A stretch of 39,538 nucleotides of DNA from CAZEJK01 sp964512045 (GTDB taxonomy: Bacteria; Acidobacteriota; Thermoanaerobaculia; Thermoanaerobaculales; Sulfomarinibacteraceae): the NCBI GenBank assembly GCA_964512045.1, contig CAZEJK010000022.1, positions 1 to 39,538 on the forward strand, in the 5' to 3' direction. Both the position numbers and the translations under genes were made by a program. The notes below the pieces were generated by a model. The model saw only the letters and a list, made by a program, of their open reading frames with translations, did no database searches and was not told the origin of the DNA. Shown here in pieces: positions 27,925 to 36,020 of the stretch. Numbering within the stretch: the first letter of the stretch is position 1; each line of letters starts with the position of its first letter.

Positions 27925-28927
27925 CGTGCACCGCCTGCTCCTGCCAGAAGGGACACCGGACATGCCATTGGCCAGTCGTGCCCTGGATTGCCGGCCGCTC
28001 GCGTCGGCACGACTCTCGAGCCAGTGGACACTCGTGGCCGTACCGGCAGCCCGAGGGTGGCGTCGGCTGTGTCTGCCGACCACGTGCCAGTGGTCCTTCG
28101 GTGTTGCCGGATGCCAGCGCGCGCTCGGCATGGACGAGCGCGTTGGTGTAGGGATGTCGTGGTCGGGTCAGCACCTGATCCGTTGGCCCGTCCTCGACGA
28201 CGTCCCCAGCGCACATGACGACCGAACGATCGGTCAGCCGCCGTGCGAGCCACAGGTCGTGGCCGAGCAGCAGCAACGCCCGCCGAGCGTTGCGAGTCTC
28301 CTGATCCAGAACTGCCTCGATGTCCTCGCGAAGCTCTGGGTCGAGGGCAGTGGTGGGCTCATCGGCGATCACGAGCTGTGGATCGCCGGACAGAGCCAGC
28401 GCCAGGCCGACCCGCTGGAGCTGTCCGCCTGAGAGCTGGTGCGGGTAGGCTGCGAAGGCGGCATCGCGTTCGTCCAGGCAGACCCGTGCCAGGAGCTCAT
28501 GGGCCCTGCTGCGGGCGGCCGCCCGTGATGTGTGCTGGTGGCAGCGGATGGCCTCGATGAGCTGCGTGCCGACGGTGAGCACTGGGTTGAGGGACGCGGC
28601 CCCTTCCTGGAAGGCCAAGCCGACGGTGCCTCCACGTATGGAGCGCAGCTCCTCAGGCGACATTGCGGACAGCGCTCGGTTTGCGATCGTGATCCGGCCA
28701 CTCCATCGTGCTCGAGGCGGCAAGAGCCCCAGCACGGCGCGTGCGGTCAACGTCTTGCCGCAGCCGGAAGCGCCGACCACGGCGATCCGTTCGCCCTGGT
28801 TGATCGCCAGGGTGAGATCGCGAATGACCGGTTCGTCCTCCCTGTGGGTGTCTGACGGGAAGGTGATCTTCAGCCTGTCGATTGCGACAAGAGGCGCCTG
28901 AGTCGTCGTCGGGGATGACGTCGGCAC
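27914..28927 (-). CDS. Oligopeptide-type ABC transporter ATPase (DppD/OppD-like)
   Basis: This 337-residue ATP-binding subunit has Walker A GASGCGKTLT (about 52), Q-loop AFQEGAASLNP, signature LSGGQLQR, Walker B LVIADEPT and switch histidine LLGHD. The C-terminal oligopeptide-transporter extension contains four cysteines (GCRYGHECPLARESC...RCPFW), the arrangement that in DppD-type subunits can hold an iron-sulfur cluster. I start it at GTG 28927, which has GAGGA seven bases ahead and begins 13 bases after the previous stop. An ATG at 28987 would overlap that gene. The pair with the next ATPase is clear; the membrane partners must lie elsewhere or be of another type. Confidence 0.92.
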   Translation of the reverse strand: MPTSSPTTTQAPLVAIDRLKITFPSDTHREDEPVIRDLTLAINQGERIAVVGASGCGKTLTARAVLGLLPPRARWSGRITIANRALSAMSPEELRSIRGGTVGLAFQEGAASLNPVLTVGTQLIEAIRCHQHTSRAAARSRAHELLARVCLDERDAAFAAYPHQLSGGQLQRVGLALALSGDPQLVIADEPTTALDPELREDIEAVLDQETRNARRALLLLGHDLWLARRLTDRSVVMCAGDVVEDGPTDQVLTRPRHPYTNALVHAERALASGNTEGPLARGRQTQPTPPSGCRYGHECPLARESCRRERPAIQGTTGQWHVRCPFWQEQAVHDDD

Positions 28928-28940
28928 CGCGATGTCCTCG

Positions 28941-30089
28941 CTACCGCATCGGCCGAAGGTGGTGCACTGCGGTCGTGCCGAGGTCAAGGGCGTCGAGAAG
29001 GGTCACCTGCGAGGCCGGACGACGCCAGCTGTGCAGCACCGTGTCCGACAGCCCGAGGCGTCCGTCGCCGTCGTCCGCAACCAGGATGATCCAGTGGGTC
29101 TCCGAGCGGAGGAGATCGCCCGGCTGGACGTCTGACCCCCACTGCGGTGGCGCGCCGTTGGCTGCGATCAGCATCCCGCCATCGCTGTCCACCGTGAGCC
29201 TTCCGAGCTCGACCACGTCGGTCGCCGGGTCCGCGTCCGGTCCGCCGGCCACCGCCGTGGCAGCGAATGTCCACGACGACACGGCCAGCCTGTGAGCGGC
29301 CCGCTCTGCGGCATCGAGCGCTGCGCCTGCGATGGAGATCGCCGAGTCCCGATCGAGCCCTTCGCCAAGCTCGAAGCCTGGCAGCAGGAACAGCTCGCCG
29401 ACCATCGGATCGATGCCCCCAGGGGTCCGAAGCTGCTGATGGACCCGTGGCAGCCGGGGATCGTGGAGGGCGTCCACGCCGAGCGATCCCTGCGCGTACT
29501 CGGTCTGAACGTCGGTGAGCGACCGGACCACCTCCACGCGCGCGTAAAAGCGGAGAGTCCCGACCGGTTCTTTCGGAACGACGGTGAACTCGGCCAGGAA
29601 GTCGTCGTTGTGGGCTTCGAGGACTCCCGTGACCCGCGGATCGCGCCCCAGCTCGGGTGCAAAGAAGGTCCGGTACTCCAAACGCTCCTCAGCGTTCTCC
29701 TCAGTGAGCTCGCCACCGACGAAGGTGCTCTCGATCGTATACCACAGGACCCGCATCGAACGGTCTTCCTCTGGCCAGGCGGTGACAACATCGTGCTCAA
29801 CCGGCTGTCCGTCGAGCTCCAGCTCCTCGGCGGGGGAGATCCAGTAGCTGCCGCGGCCCCGTTGCTCGAGCCGCAGTGCCACCGCCAGCTCGAACTCCTC
29901 ACCAGGTTTCAGGTGCCGTGCGCCGTCGCGAAAGACTGCATCACTGCCGGTCGACGTCACCACCCTTGCCTCGACCAGAGCCGGTCGACCGGCCTCCGTG
30001 TACTGCCAGAGCAGCGCGGCTGCCGCCACCACGAGCACCACAGAGCCCGCGATCGCGAGTCGGGTCTTGACGACGGCGTCAAACGGCAT
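28941..30089 (-). CDS. Unrecognised membrane-anchored periplasmic protein
   Basis: I do not recognise this 382-residue protein. An N-terminal hydrophobic segment (LAIAGSVVLVVAAAALLWQY, about 11-30) looks like an uncleaved anchor. The rest is acidic and soluble-looking, with a beta-rich first half (EFELAVALRLEQRGRGSYWISP, MRVLWYTIESTFVGGELT, LRFYARVEVV). Then comes GELFLLPGFELGEGLDRDS, a helical patch (AISIAGAALDAAERAAHRLAV), and a C-terminal stretch PGDLLRSETHWIILVADDGDGRLGLSDTVLHSW. That stretch faintly recalls NlpC/P60-like GDL...H...D patterns, but no Cys-His pair supports it. It sits 17 bases after ackA and 13 before the ABC ATPases, so it is in the middle of a tight operon and may be the partner of the ATPases. 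Confidence 0.75.
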   Translation of the reverse strand: MPFDAVVKTRLAIAGSVVLVVAAAALLWQYTEAGRPALVEARVVTSTGSDAVFRDGARHLKPGEEFELAVALRLEQRGRGSYWISPAEELELDGQPVEHDVVTAWPEEDRSMRVLWYTIESTFVGGELTEENAEERLEYRTFFAPELGRDPRVTGVLEAHNDDFLAEFTVVPKEPVGTLRFYARVEVVRSLTDVQTEYAQGSLGVDALHDPRLPRVHQQLRTPGGIDPMVGELFLLPGFELGEGLDRDSAISIAGAALDAAERAAHRLAVSSWTFAATAVAGGPDADPATDVVELGRLTVDSDGGMLIAANGAPPQWGSDVQPGDLLRSETHWIILVADDGDGRLGLSDTVLHSWRRPASQVTLLDALDLGTTAVHHLRPMR

Positions 30090-30106
30090 GGCGGGTCCTC
30101 ATCCGC

Positions 30107-31360
30107 TCACGTCAGCGATTCGGGTGGCTCGAAGGTTGGCATCACGCCGTTGAGCACCCGAATGACGTCGCGGGCGATGACCAGCTCCTCGTTGGTCGGA
30201 ACCACCAACGCCTTGACCCTCGAGTCGTCCTTGGAGATCTCGGCCTCCCCGCCGGTGTGCGAGCGGTTGCGCTCCCGGTCCAGCTGCAAGCCCATGAAGC
30301 CGAGGTCCGAGAGCACCCACTCGCGTACCGCTGGCGAGTTCTCACCGATGCCGCCGGTGAAGATCACGGCGTCCACGCCTCCCATCGCCGCGGAGTATGC
30401 GCCGATGTACTTGCGAACCCGGTAGCAGAACATACGAAATGCAACGTCAGCGCGCGTGCGACCCTTCGCCCGGGCCTGCTCGATCTCGCGCATGTCGGAG
30501 GAGACACCGGAGACACCGTACAGACCAGAGTGCTTGTTGAGCATGGTGTTGATCTGATGGAGGGTCAGCTCCTCCATGGCCATGAGCCACGGAATGACCG
30601 CAGGATCCATGTCGCCGGAGCGCGTCCCCATGACCAGACCCTCCAGCGGTGTGAACCCCATGGAGGTGTCGATGCTGCGCCCGCGGTCGATCGCTGCCAC
30701 CGACGCACCGTTGCCCAGGTGTACGGTCACCAGCTTGCGCTCGTCGCGCTGCCATCCCAGCATCTGGCACGCTCGGAACGCGACGAACCGGTGCGACGTC
30801 CCATGGAAGCCGTAGCGACGCAGATGGTGCTTCGTGTAGAACTGGAACGGGATGCCGTACAGGAAAGCGTGGGCCGGCATCGTCTGGTGGAACGCGGTGT
30901 CGAACACCGCGACGTGGGGTACCTCTGGCAGCGCTGCGTGTGCTGCGTGGTATCCCTTCAGGTTCGGCGGGTTGTGGAGCGGCGCGAGGACCGAGCACGC
31001 CTCGATCTTTGACACCACCTCGGGGGTGATCAGCACCGAGGACGCGAACTCCTCTCCACCGTGCACCATGCGATGGCCGACCGCTTCGATCTCGTCGATC
31101 GTGTCGACGACCCCGTGCTCGGAGGTCACGATGCGCAGCACCCACTCGATGGCGGCACGGTGCTCCAGAATCTCCGCGTAGTCCTCGTACGGCTTGCGGC
31201 CCGGAACCTTGAGCACCAGACGTGAGTCGCTCAGCCCGATCTTTTCGACCTGGCCGATGGCGAGGGTCTCGTCTTCGAAGCTGGAGATGCAGTCCATGTC
31301 GGTCTCGATGATCTGAAACTTGACCGACGACGAGCCACTGTTGAGAACGAGGATCTTCAT
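30107..31360 (-). CDS. ackA: Acetate kinase
   Basis: This enzyme interconverts acetyl phosphate plus ADP with acetate plus ATP in the cytoplasm. The 417-residue protein has all ASKHA-fold motifs: NSGSSSVKF (7-15), AVGHRMVHGG, VFDTAFH, YGFHGTSHR, VHLGNGAS, GTRSGDMDP, and FTGGIGENS near the C-terminus. It is slightly longer than the E. coli enzyme. The ATG at 31360 lies eight bases after the dehydrogenase stop, whose codon overlaps the TAGGTGAC ribosome site. No phosphotransacetylase gene lies nearby. Given the neighbours it may also act on propionate or butyrate, as some relatives do. Confidence 0.97.
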   Translation of the reverse strand: MKILVLNSGSSSVKFQIIETDMDCISSFEDETLAIGQVEKIGLSDSRLVLKVPGRKPYEDYAEILEHRAAIEWVLRIVTSEHGVVDTIDEIEAVGHRMVHGGEEFASSVLITPEVVSKIEACSVLAPLHNPPNLKGYHAAHAALPEVPHVAVFDTAFHQTMPAHAFLYGIPFQFYTKHHLRRYGFHGTSHRFVAFRACQMLGWQRDERKLVTVHLGNGASVAAIDRGRSIDTSMGFTPLEGLVMGTRSGDMDPAVIPWLMAMEELTLHQINTMLNKHSGLYGVSGVSSDMREIEQARAKGRTRADVAFRMFCYRVRKYIGAYSAAMGGVDAVIFTGGIGENSPAVREWVLSDLGFMGLQLDRERNRSHTGGEAEISKDDSRVKALVVPTNEELVIARDVIRVLNGVMPTFEPPESLT

Positions 31361-31368
31361 GCTGTCAC

Positions 31369-32277
31369 CTACCGCAGTCCGGGCTGGTCATCCGGCAAAC
31401 GCTCGAGGCGACGCCGGTTCGTGTCGTATGTGAAGAAGCCGCGCCCGGCGCGCGCGCCGGTCAGACCGCCGCGGACGAGACGCTTGAGCAATGGACACGG
31501 CCGGAAGCGGGCCTCGCCGGTCTCATGGAACAGGTGCTGCATCCAGTTGAGAACCCGGTCGAGCCCGACGCGGTCCGCCCACTCGAGCGGTCCGGTGCGG
31601 AAGTCGTACCCCAGCTTGAGGGCCAGGTCCACCTCCGCCGCCGTCGCAACGCCTTCCATCACGACGTGAATCGCCTCGTTGACGAGCGGAAGAACGACCC
31701 GCGTCGTGACGAACCCGGGCATCTCGAACACCTGAATCGGCACCTTGTCGAGGACCCTGGCGAACTGGACCACACGCTCGAGGATCTCGTCCGCTGTCAG
31801 CTCCGCCCGAACCACCTCGACGACTCGCGCGGTGGTGACCGGATAGAGGAAGTGCATCCCAAGGATCCGGGACGGGTGGTTCGCGGATGCCGCGATCTCC
31901 GTGATCGAGAGGGTCGAGGTGTTGATCACGATCGGGTTCGAGGTCGGCAGGATACGGTCCAGCTCTCTGACGATCTCGCGCTTGACGTCCATCTCCTCCT
32001 GCACCGTCTCGATGGCGAGATCACACTCGGTGAGGAAGTCGAACTCGGTTCCCCACCGGATGCGAGAGAGGATCACCTTCTTCTCGGACTCGGTGAGGTT
32101 GAAGCGAGCCACGTCGTGGTCAAGCGTTTGCTCGAGGGTGGTCTTCGAGTACTCCACCCGCTCCATTGAGAGCTCTTTGAGACAGACGTTGAGGCCTTCA
32201 TGGGCCACCTTGGTGGCGATGGATCGTCCCATCATGCCGCCACCGATGATTGCGACGTTATGGAGTTCCCAGCTCAT
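31369..32277 (-). CDS. 3-hydroxyacyl-CoA dehydrogenase, single domain
   Basis: This NAD-dependent 3-hydroxyacyl-CoA (3-hydroxybutyryl-CoA type) dehydrogenase has 302 residues. It has the Rossmann motif VAIIGGGMMGRSIATKVA at the N-terminus, ETVQEEMDVKREI, INTSTLSITEIA, the catalytic histidine in ILGMHFLYPV, FVTTRVVLPLVNEAI, and the C-terminal helix domain LGYDFRTGPLEWADRVGLD. The size matches monofunctional PaaH/Hbd-type enzymes. I choose the ATG at 32277 because the Rossmann fold begins there; a further ATG nine bases upstream is possible. No Shine-Dalgarno is visible, but TACAAT is seven bases upstream. It heads the operon with ackA and the ABC ATPases, 97 bases downstream of icmF. Confidence 0.94.
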   Translation of the reverse strand: MSWELHNVAIIGGGMMGRSIATKVAHEGLNVCLKELSMERVEYSKTTLEQTLDHDVARFNLTESEKKVILSRIRWGTEFDFLTECDLAIETVQEEMDVKREIVRELDRILPTSNPIVINTSTLSITEIAASANHPSRILGMHFLYPVTTARVVEVVRAELTADEILERVVQFARVLDKVPIQVFEMPGFVTTRVVLPLVNEAIHVVMEGVATAAEVDLALKLGYDFRTGPLEWADRVGLDRVLNWMQHLFHETGEARFRPCPLLKRLVRGGLTGARAGRGFFTYDTNRRRLERLPDDQPGLR

Positions 32278-32284
32278 GGGGCGC

Positions 32285-32312
32285 ATTGTACACCCCCAAT
32301 CGCGCCGAACAA
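32285..32312 (-). promoter_or_regulatory. Candidate leaderless promoter of the dehydrogenase-ackA operon
   Basis: On the minus strand: TTGTTC (32307-32312), 16-base spacer, TACAAT (32285-32290), then seven bases to the ATG at 32277. It would allow this operon to be expressed apart from icmF. Confidence 0.45.
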
Positions 32313-32374
32313 GCCCGAATCCAGTCAGGCTTGCGGAGTACCGCGCGGCGTTGGCCACGATGCTCGAGAGGCCG

Positions 32375-35300
32375 TCACATGCTGCGGCGGTAGCGTCCGC
32401 CGACGTGGTAGAGCGTGCGGCTGATCTGCCCCAGCGATGCGCTGCGGACGGTGTTGACGAGCTCGGCGAAGACGTTGCCACCGGCGCGGGCCACCTCCTG
32501 CAACCGCTCGAGATCGGCCGGCGCCTGGTCGGCGTGCCGCGCCTGGAAGTCGCGCAGCTCGCCGATGCGCCGCTCCTTCTCCTCTACGGTGGAACGGCTG
32601 AGCTGGAGCGTGTCGGCACTGCGCTGGTTGGCAGCATCCTCGTTGACGTAGGTGTTGACGCCGATGATCGGATGCTCTCCGGTGTGCTTGAGCCGCTCGT
32701 AGTGGAGTGACTCCTCCTGGATCTTCGAGCGCTGGTACATCGTCTCCATCGCTCCCAGGACGTCGCCCCGTTCGCTCAGCCGCTCGAACTCGGTGAGCAC
32801 CGCTTCCTCCACGCGGTCGGTGAGCCACTCGATAAAGTGGCTGCCCTGCCATGGGTTCTCGTTCTTCAGGAGACCGAACTCGTGCGCGTTGATCAGCTGG
32901 ATGGCCACCGCCCGGCGCACGGACTCCTCGGTCGGCGTCGTGATCGCCTCGTCGTACGCGTTGGTATGCAGCGAGTTGCAGTTGTCGGCCATCGCCAGCA
33001 ACGCTTGCAAGGTGGTGCGGATGTCGTTGAAGTCGATCTCCATGGCGTGCAGCGACCTGCCGGAGGTCTGGATGTGGTACTTGAGCTTCTGAGAGCGCTC
33101 GTTGCCCCCGTACAGGTAGCGCAGCGCGATCGCCCAGATGCGCCGTGCCACCCGACCGATGACGGTGTACTCCGGATCCATGCCGTTGGAGAAGAAGAAG
33201 GACAGGTTCGGTGCAAACGCGTCGATGTCCATCCCCCGCGAGCGGTAGTACTCGACGAAGGTAAAGCCGTTGGCCAGCGTGAACGCGAGCTGGCTGATGG
33301 GGTTGGCCCCGGCCTCCGCGATGTGGTAACCGGAGATCGAAACCGAGTAGAAGTTGCGCACAGAGCGTTCGACGAAGTACTGCTGGATGTCGCCCATCAT
33401 CCGCAGGGCGAACTCGGTGGAAAAGATGCAGGTGTTCTGCGCCTGATCCTCCTTGAGGATGTCCGCCTGCACGGTGCCGCGAACACGCTGAACGGTCTCG
33501 GCGAGAATCTCGTCCCACTCGCCGGGCTTCAGAAGCGACACCAGCTCATCCCACCTCTGGCCGTTGACGACCGGTTGGAACGCGGCGTCCTCCGGCGCGT
33601 CGAGCCGTCCCGTCTCGATCAACCGCCTGCGTGCCTGCTGGCGGGTGGCCGCATTGAAGAACATGGCGAGGATCATCGGCGCCGGTCCGTTGATCGTCAT
33701 GCTCACGGACGTGCTCGGTGCGCACAGATCGAAGCCCGCGAACAGCTGCTCCATGTCCTCCACAGTGCAGATCGAGACCCCGGACTCGCCCACCTTTCCG
33801 AAGATGTCCGGCCGGTGATCCGGATCCTCTCCGTACAGCGTGACGGAGTCGAACGCCGTGGAGAGCCGGGCGAAGCCCTGCCCGTCGCTCAGGTAGTGGA
33901 ACCTTCGGTTGGTCTTCTCAGGACCGCCCTCTCCAGCGAACATCCGGGTCGGCAGCTCGCCAGTTCGCTTGAGTGGAAAGACGCCGGCGGTGTAGGGGAA
34001 CGCTCCGGGGGTGTTCTCGAGGTACAGGTAGCGAAGGATCTCCCGCCACGTCGGTGTCTCCGGGAGGACGATCTTCGGGATGGACGTGCCGGAGAGCGAC
34101 GTGCTCACCATCGGCACACGGATCTCCTGGCCACGTACGATGTAGGCGAACTCCTCACCCTGATAGCCGTCACGGATCTCGGGCCACGCGGCCAGCAGCG
34201 CCCTGGAGTCGTGATCGAGCTCGTGAGAGAGCCTGCGGATCTCGGCGTCCAGGTCCGCGAGCTGCGGCTCCTTGGTCACCTCGCCGGACGTGATCTCCTC
34301 GAACACGGACCAGAGGTCCCGATGCGAGCCGTCGCCGGCGCGACCACTGAGGATGGCGCGGGCTCCGGTGAGCTGGTACAGGCGGTCCGCGACATCCATC
34401 TGCGTGTGTGTGTTTGCGGTGTACTTACGGACAGTCTGGGCGATCTCGCGCAGGTACCCTTTGCGATCGGCGGCGATGATCGGATGCCGCTCGGGAGGGC
34501 CGGCTGGCACGGCGCGAGTCTCACTGACGGTCCACGGCCCTTCGAAGTCGCGCTCCAGGCGGCGGACCATCGCCTGATACAGGGCGTTCACGCCGTGGTC
34601 GTGGAACTGGCTGGCGATGGTCGGTACCACCGGCAGCTCCTCATCCGCCGGCTCGTGGAACAGCCCGTGGCAGCGACGGTACTGCTTGCGGACGTCACGC
34701 AGCGAGTCGAGGGCGCCGGCGCGGTCGAACTTGTTGATCGCGACGAGATCGGCGTAGTCGAGCATGTCGATCTTCTCGAGCTGCATGGCAGCGCCGTACT
34801 CCGGCGTCATGACGTACAGCGACAGATCCGCGACGTCGACGATCTCGGTGTCGGCCTGGCCGATCCCCGAGGACTCCACCACGACCAGGCCGAAACCGGC
34901 GGCTTGGCAGATGCGGATCGAGCTGGCGATGTGAGCGGACAGCGCGCGGTGCGCCTGTCGGGTCGCCAGGGAGCGCATATAGACACGATCTGTGGCCAGT
35001 GAGTTCATCCGGATGCGATCGCCAAGCAGTGCTCCGCCAGTGCGACGCTTGGTGGGATCGACCGACAGGACCGCAATGTTGATCTGCGGGTAGTCATTGA
35101 GAAACCGGAGTATGAGCTCGTCGGTGAGGGAGGACTTGCCCGCTCCGCCGGTGCCGGTGACGCCGACGATCGGTGCGGGGCGTGTGACCTCGCCCACTGC
35201 CACCTCCTCGCCCTGCTCGGCACGCGTGATGGCGCGGGCGAGGTCGCGCCACGCTGTCGGGGTCAGCTGCTCTGTGCTGATCTCCGTTCGGCTGGCAGGA

Positions 35301-35758
35301 TCGAAGTCCGCCGCCTCGATCATGGAGCTGATCATCCCGTCAAGACCGAGCCGCCGACCATCAGCCGGGGAGAAGATCTTGGTGACGCCGTACGCCTCGA
35401 GCTCTTCGATCTCTCGCGGCACGATCACGCCGCCGCCTCCGCCGAACACTCGAATGTGCTCCGCGCCGCGTTCACGGAGGAGATCCACCATGTAGCGGAA
35501 GAACTCCATGTGACCGCCCTGATACGAGGACACCGCGATACCCTGCACGTCTTCCTGGATTGCGGTGTCAACGATCTCGGCCACGGATCGGTTGTGACCG
35601 AGGTGGATCACCTCCGCGCCGTGGGCTTGCAGAATACGGCGCATGATGTTGATCGCCGCATCATGCCCGTCAAACAGCGCGGCGGCTGTGACGAACCGGA
35701 CCTTGTGCGTCGGCTCGTAACGATCGGCTGCCTGTGGCTGGGTCGCAGGTATGGCCAT
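32375..35758 (-). CDS. icmF: Fused isobutyryl-CoA mutase with G-protein chaperone
   Basis: This B12-dependent mutase of 1127 residues interconverts isobutyryl-CoA and n-butyryl-CoA. Order of domains: cobalamin-binding domain (about 18-148, with D30-G31-H32 as the axial histidine motif), MeaB-like GTPase (Walker A GVTGTGGAGKSS 199-210, then VVVESSGIGQADTE and INKFD), and the TIM-barrel mutase (about 570-1110). In the substrate pocket F594 (PYTAGVFP) and a glutamine in KEDQAQNT fit isobutyryl-CoA, not methylmalonyl-CoA, for which Tyr and Arg are expected. M906 in SGRSLHAMEIDFND stands where I remember glutamine in this family. AAGGA precedes the ATG. No cobalamin riboswitch is visible upstream, but two palindromes are. 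Confidence 0.96.
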   Translation of the reverse strand: MAIPATQPQAADRYEPTHKVRFVTAAALFDGHDAAINIMRRILQAHGAEVIHLGHNRSVAEIVDTAIQEDVQGIAVSSYQGGHMEFFRYMVDLLRERGAEHIRVFGGGGGVIVPREIEELEAYGVTKIFSPADGRRLGLDGMISSMIEAADFDPASRTEISTEQLTPTAWRDLARAITRAEQGEEVAVGEVTRPAPIVGVTGTGGAGKSSLTDELILRFLNDYPQINIAVLSVDPTKRRTGGALLGDRIRMNSLATDRVYMRSLATRQAHRALSAHIASSIRICQAAGFGLVVVESSGIGQADTEIVDVADLSLYVMTPEYGAAMQLEKIDMLDYADLVAINKFDRAGALDSLRDVRKQYRRCHGLFHEPADEELPVVPTIASQFHDHGVNALYQAMVRRLERDFEGPWTVSETRAVPAGPPERHPIIAADRKGYLREIAQTVRKYTANTHTQMDVADRLYQLTGARAILSGRAGDGSHRDLWSVFEEITSGEVTKEPQLADLDAEIRRLSHELDHDSRALLAAWPEIRDGYQGEEFAYIVRGQEIRVPMVSTSLSGTSIPKIVLPETPTWREILRYLYLENTPGAFPYTAGVFPLKRTGELPTRMFAGEGGPEKTNRRFHYLSDGQGFARLSTAFDSVTLYGEDPDHRPDIFGKVGESGVSICTVEDMEQLFAGFDLCAPSTSVSMTINGPAPMILAMFFNAATRQQARRRLIETGRLDAPEDAAFQPVVNGQRWDELVSLLKPGEWDEILAETVQRVRGTVQADILKEDQAQNTCIFSTEFALRMMGDIQQYFVERSVRNFYSVSISGYHIAEAGANPISQLAFTLANGFTFVEYYRSRGMDIDAFAPNLSFFFSNGMDPEYTVIGRVARRIWAIALRYLYGGNERSQKLKYHIQTSGRSLHAMEIDFNDIRTTLQALLAMADNCNSLHTNAYDEAITTPTEESVRRAVAIQLINAHEFGLLKNENPWQGSHFIEWLTDRVEEAVLTEFERLSERGDVLGAMETMYQRSKIQEESLHYERLKHTGEHPIIGVNTYVNEDAANQRSADTLQLSRSTVEEKERRIGELRDFQARHADQAPADLERLQEVARAGGNVFAELVNTVRSASLGQISRTLYHVGGRYRRSM

Positions 35759-35772
35759 GGCGTTCCTTCCCT

Positions 35773-35799
35773 GGTGTCGGACACCTCATGACACTGTCA
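35773..35799. promoter_or_regulatory. Two adjacent palindromes upstream of icmF
   Basis: GGTGTC-g-GACACC (35773-35785) and TGACA-c-TGTCA (35789-35799) are both perfect, three bases apart, and 15 to 41 bases upstream of the icmF ATG. They are placed like operators over the transcription start. No promoter boxes could be fixed, and nothing else was found in the gap to 36020. Confidence 0.45.
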
Positions 35800-36020
35800 C
35801 GCCGGTGGACCGGAGCCCTTGGAAACGCTGAGCGCGGTGCTGTGCCTGCTCAGATGACAGGCAGACACCGCCGGGCGCGACAGTGCAGGACACTGCCGTG
35901 ATCATACCACCGCATCGGGACCGCCGCCGGGGCCAGGGCCGCTGATGGTGACCGGGTCACGGTTGGCTGCTGGTGACGACGGGGGAGGAACCGTCGCCGG
36001 TTTGGGGTAGAGTAGTGGAC

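Noticed and set aside
27914..28987. ATG at 28987 as the start of the first ABC ATPase
   Set aside because: It would overlap the upstream gene by 47 bases with non-conserved residues; GTG at 28927 has a good ribosome site just after the preceding stop.
32837..35002. A 721-codon plus-strand frame antisense to icmF
   Set aside because: It lies wholly inside icmF, with shadow composition and no recognisable domain.
35759..36020. Cobalamin riboswitch upstream of the B12-dependent icmF
   Set aside because: I looked for the B12-box and the paired elements and saw none; only two short palindromes are present.
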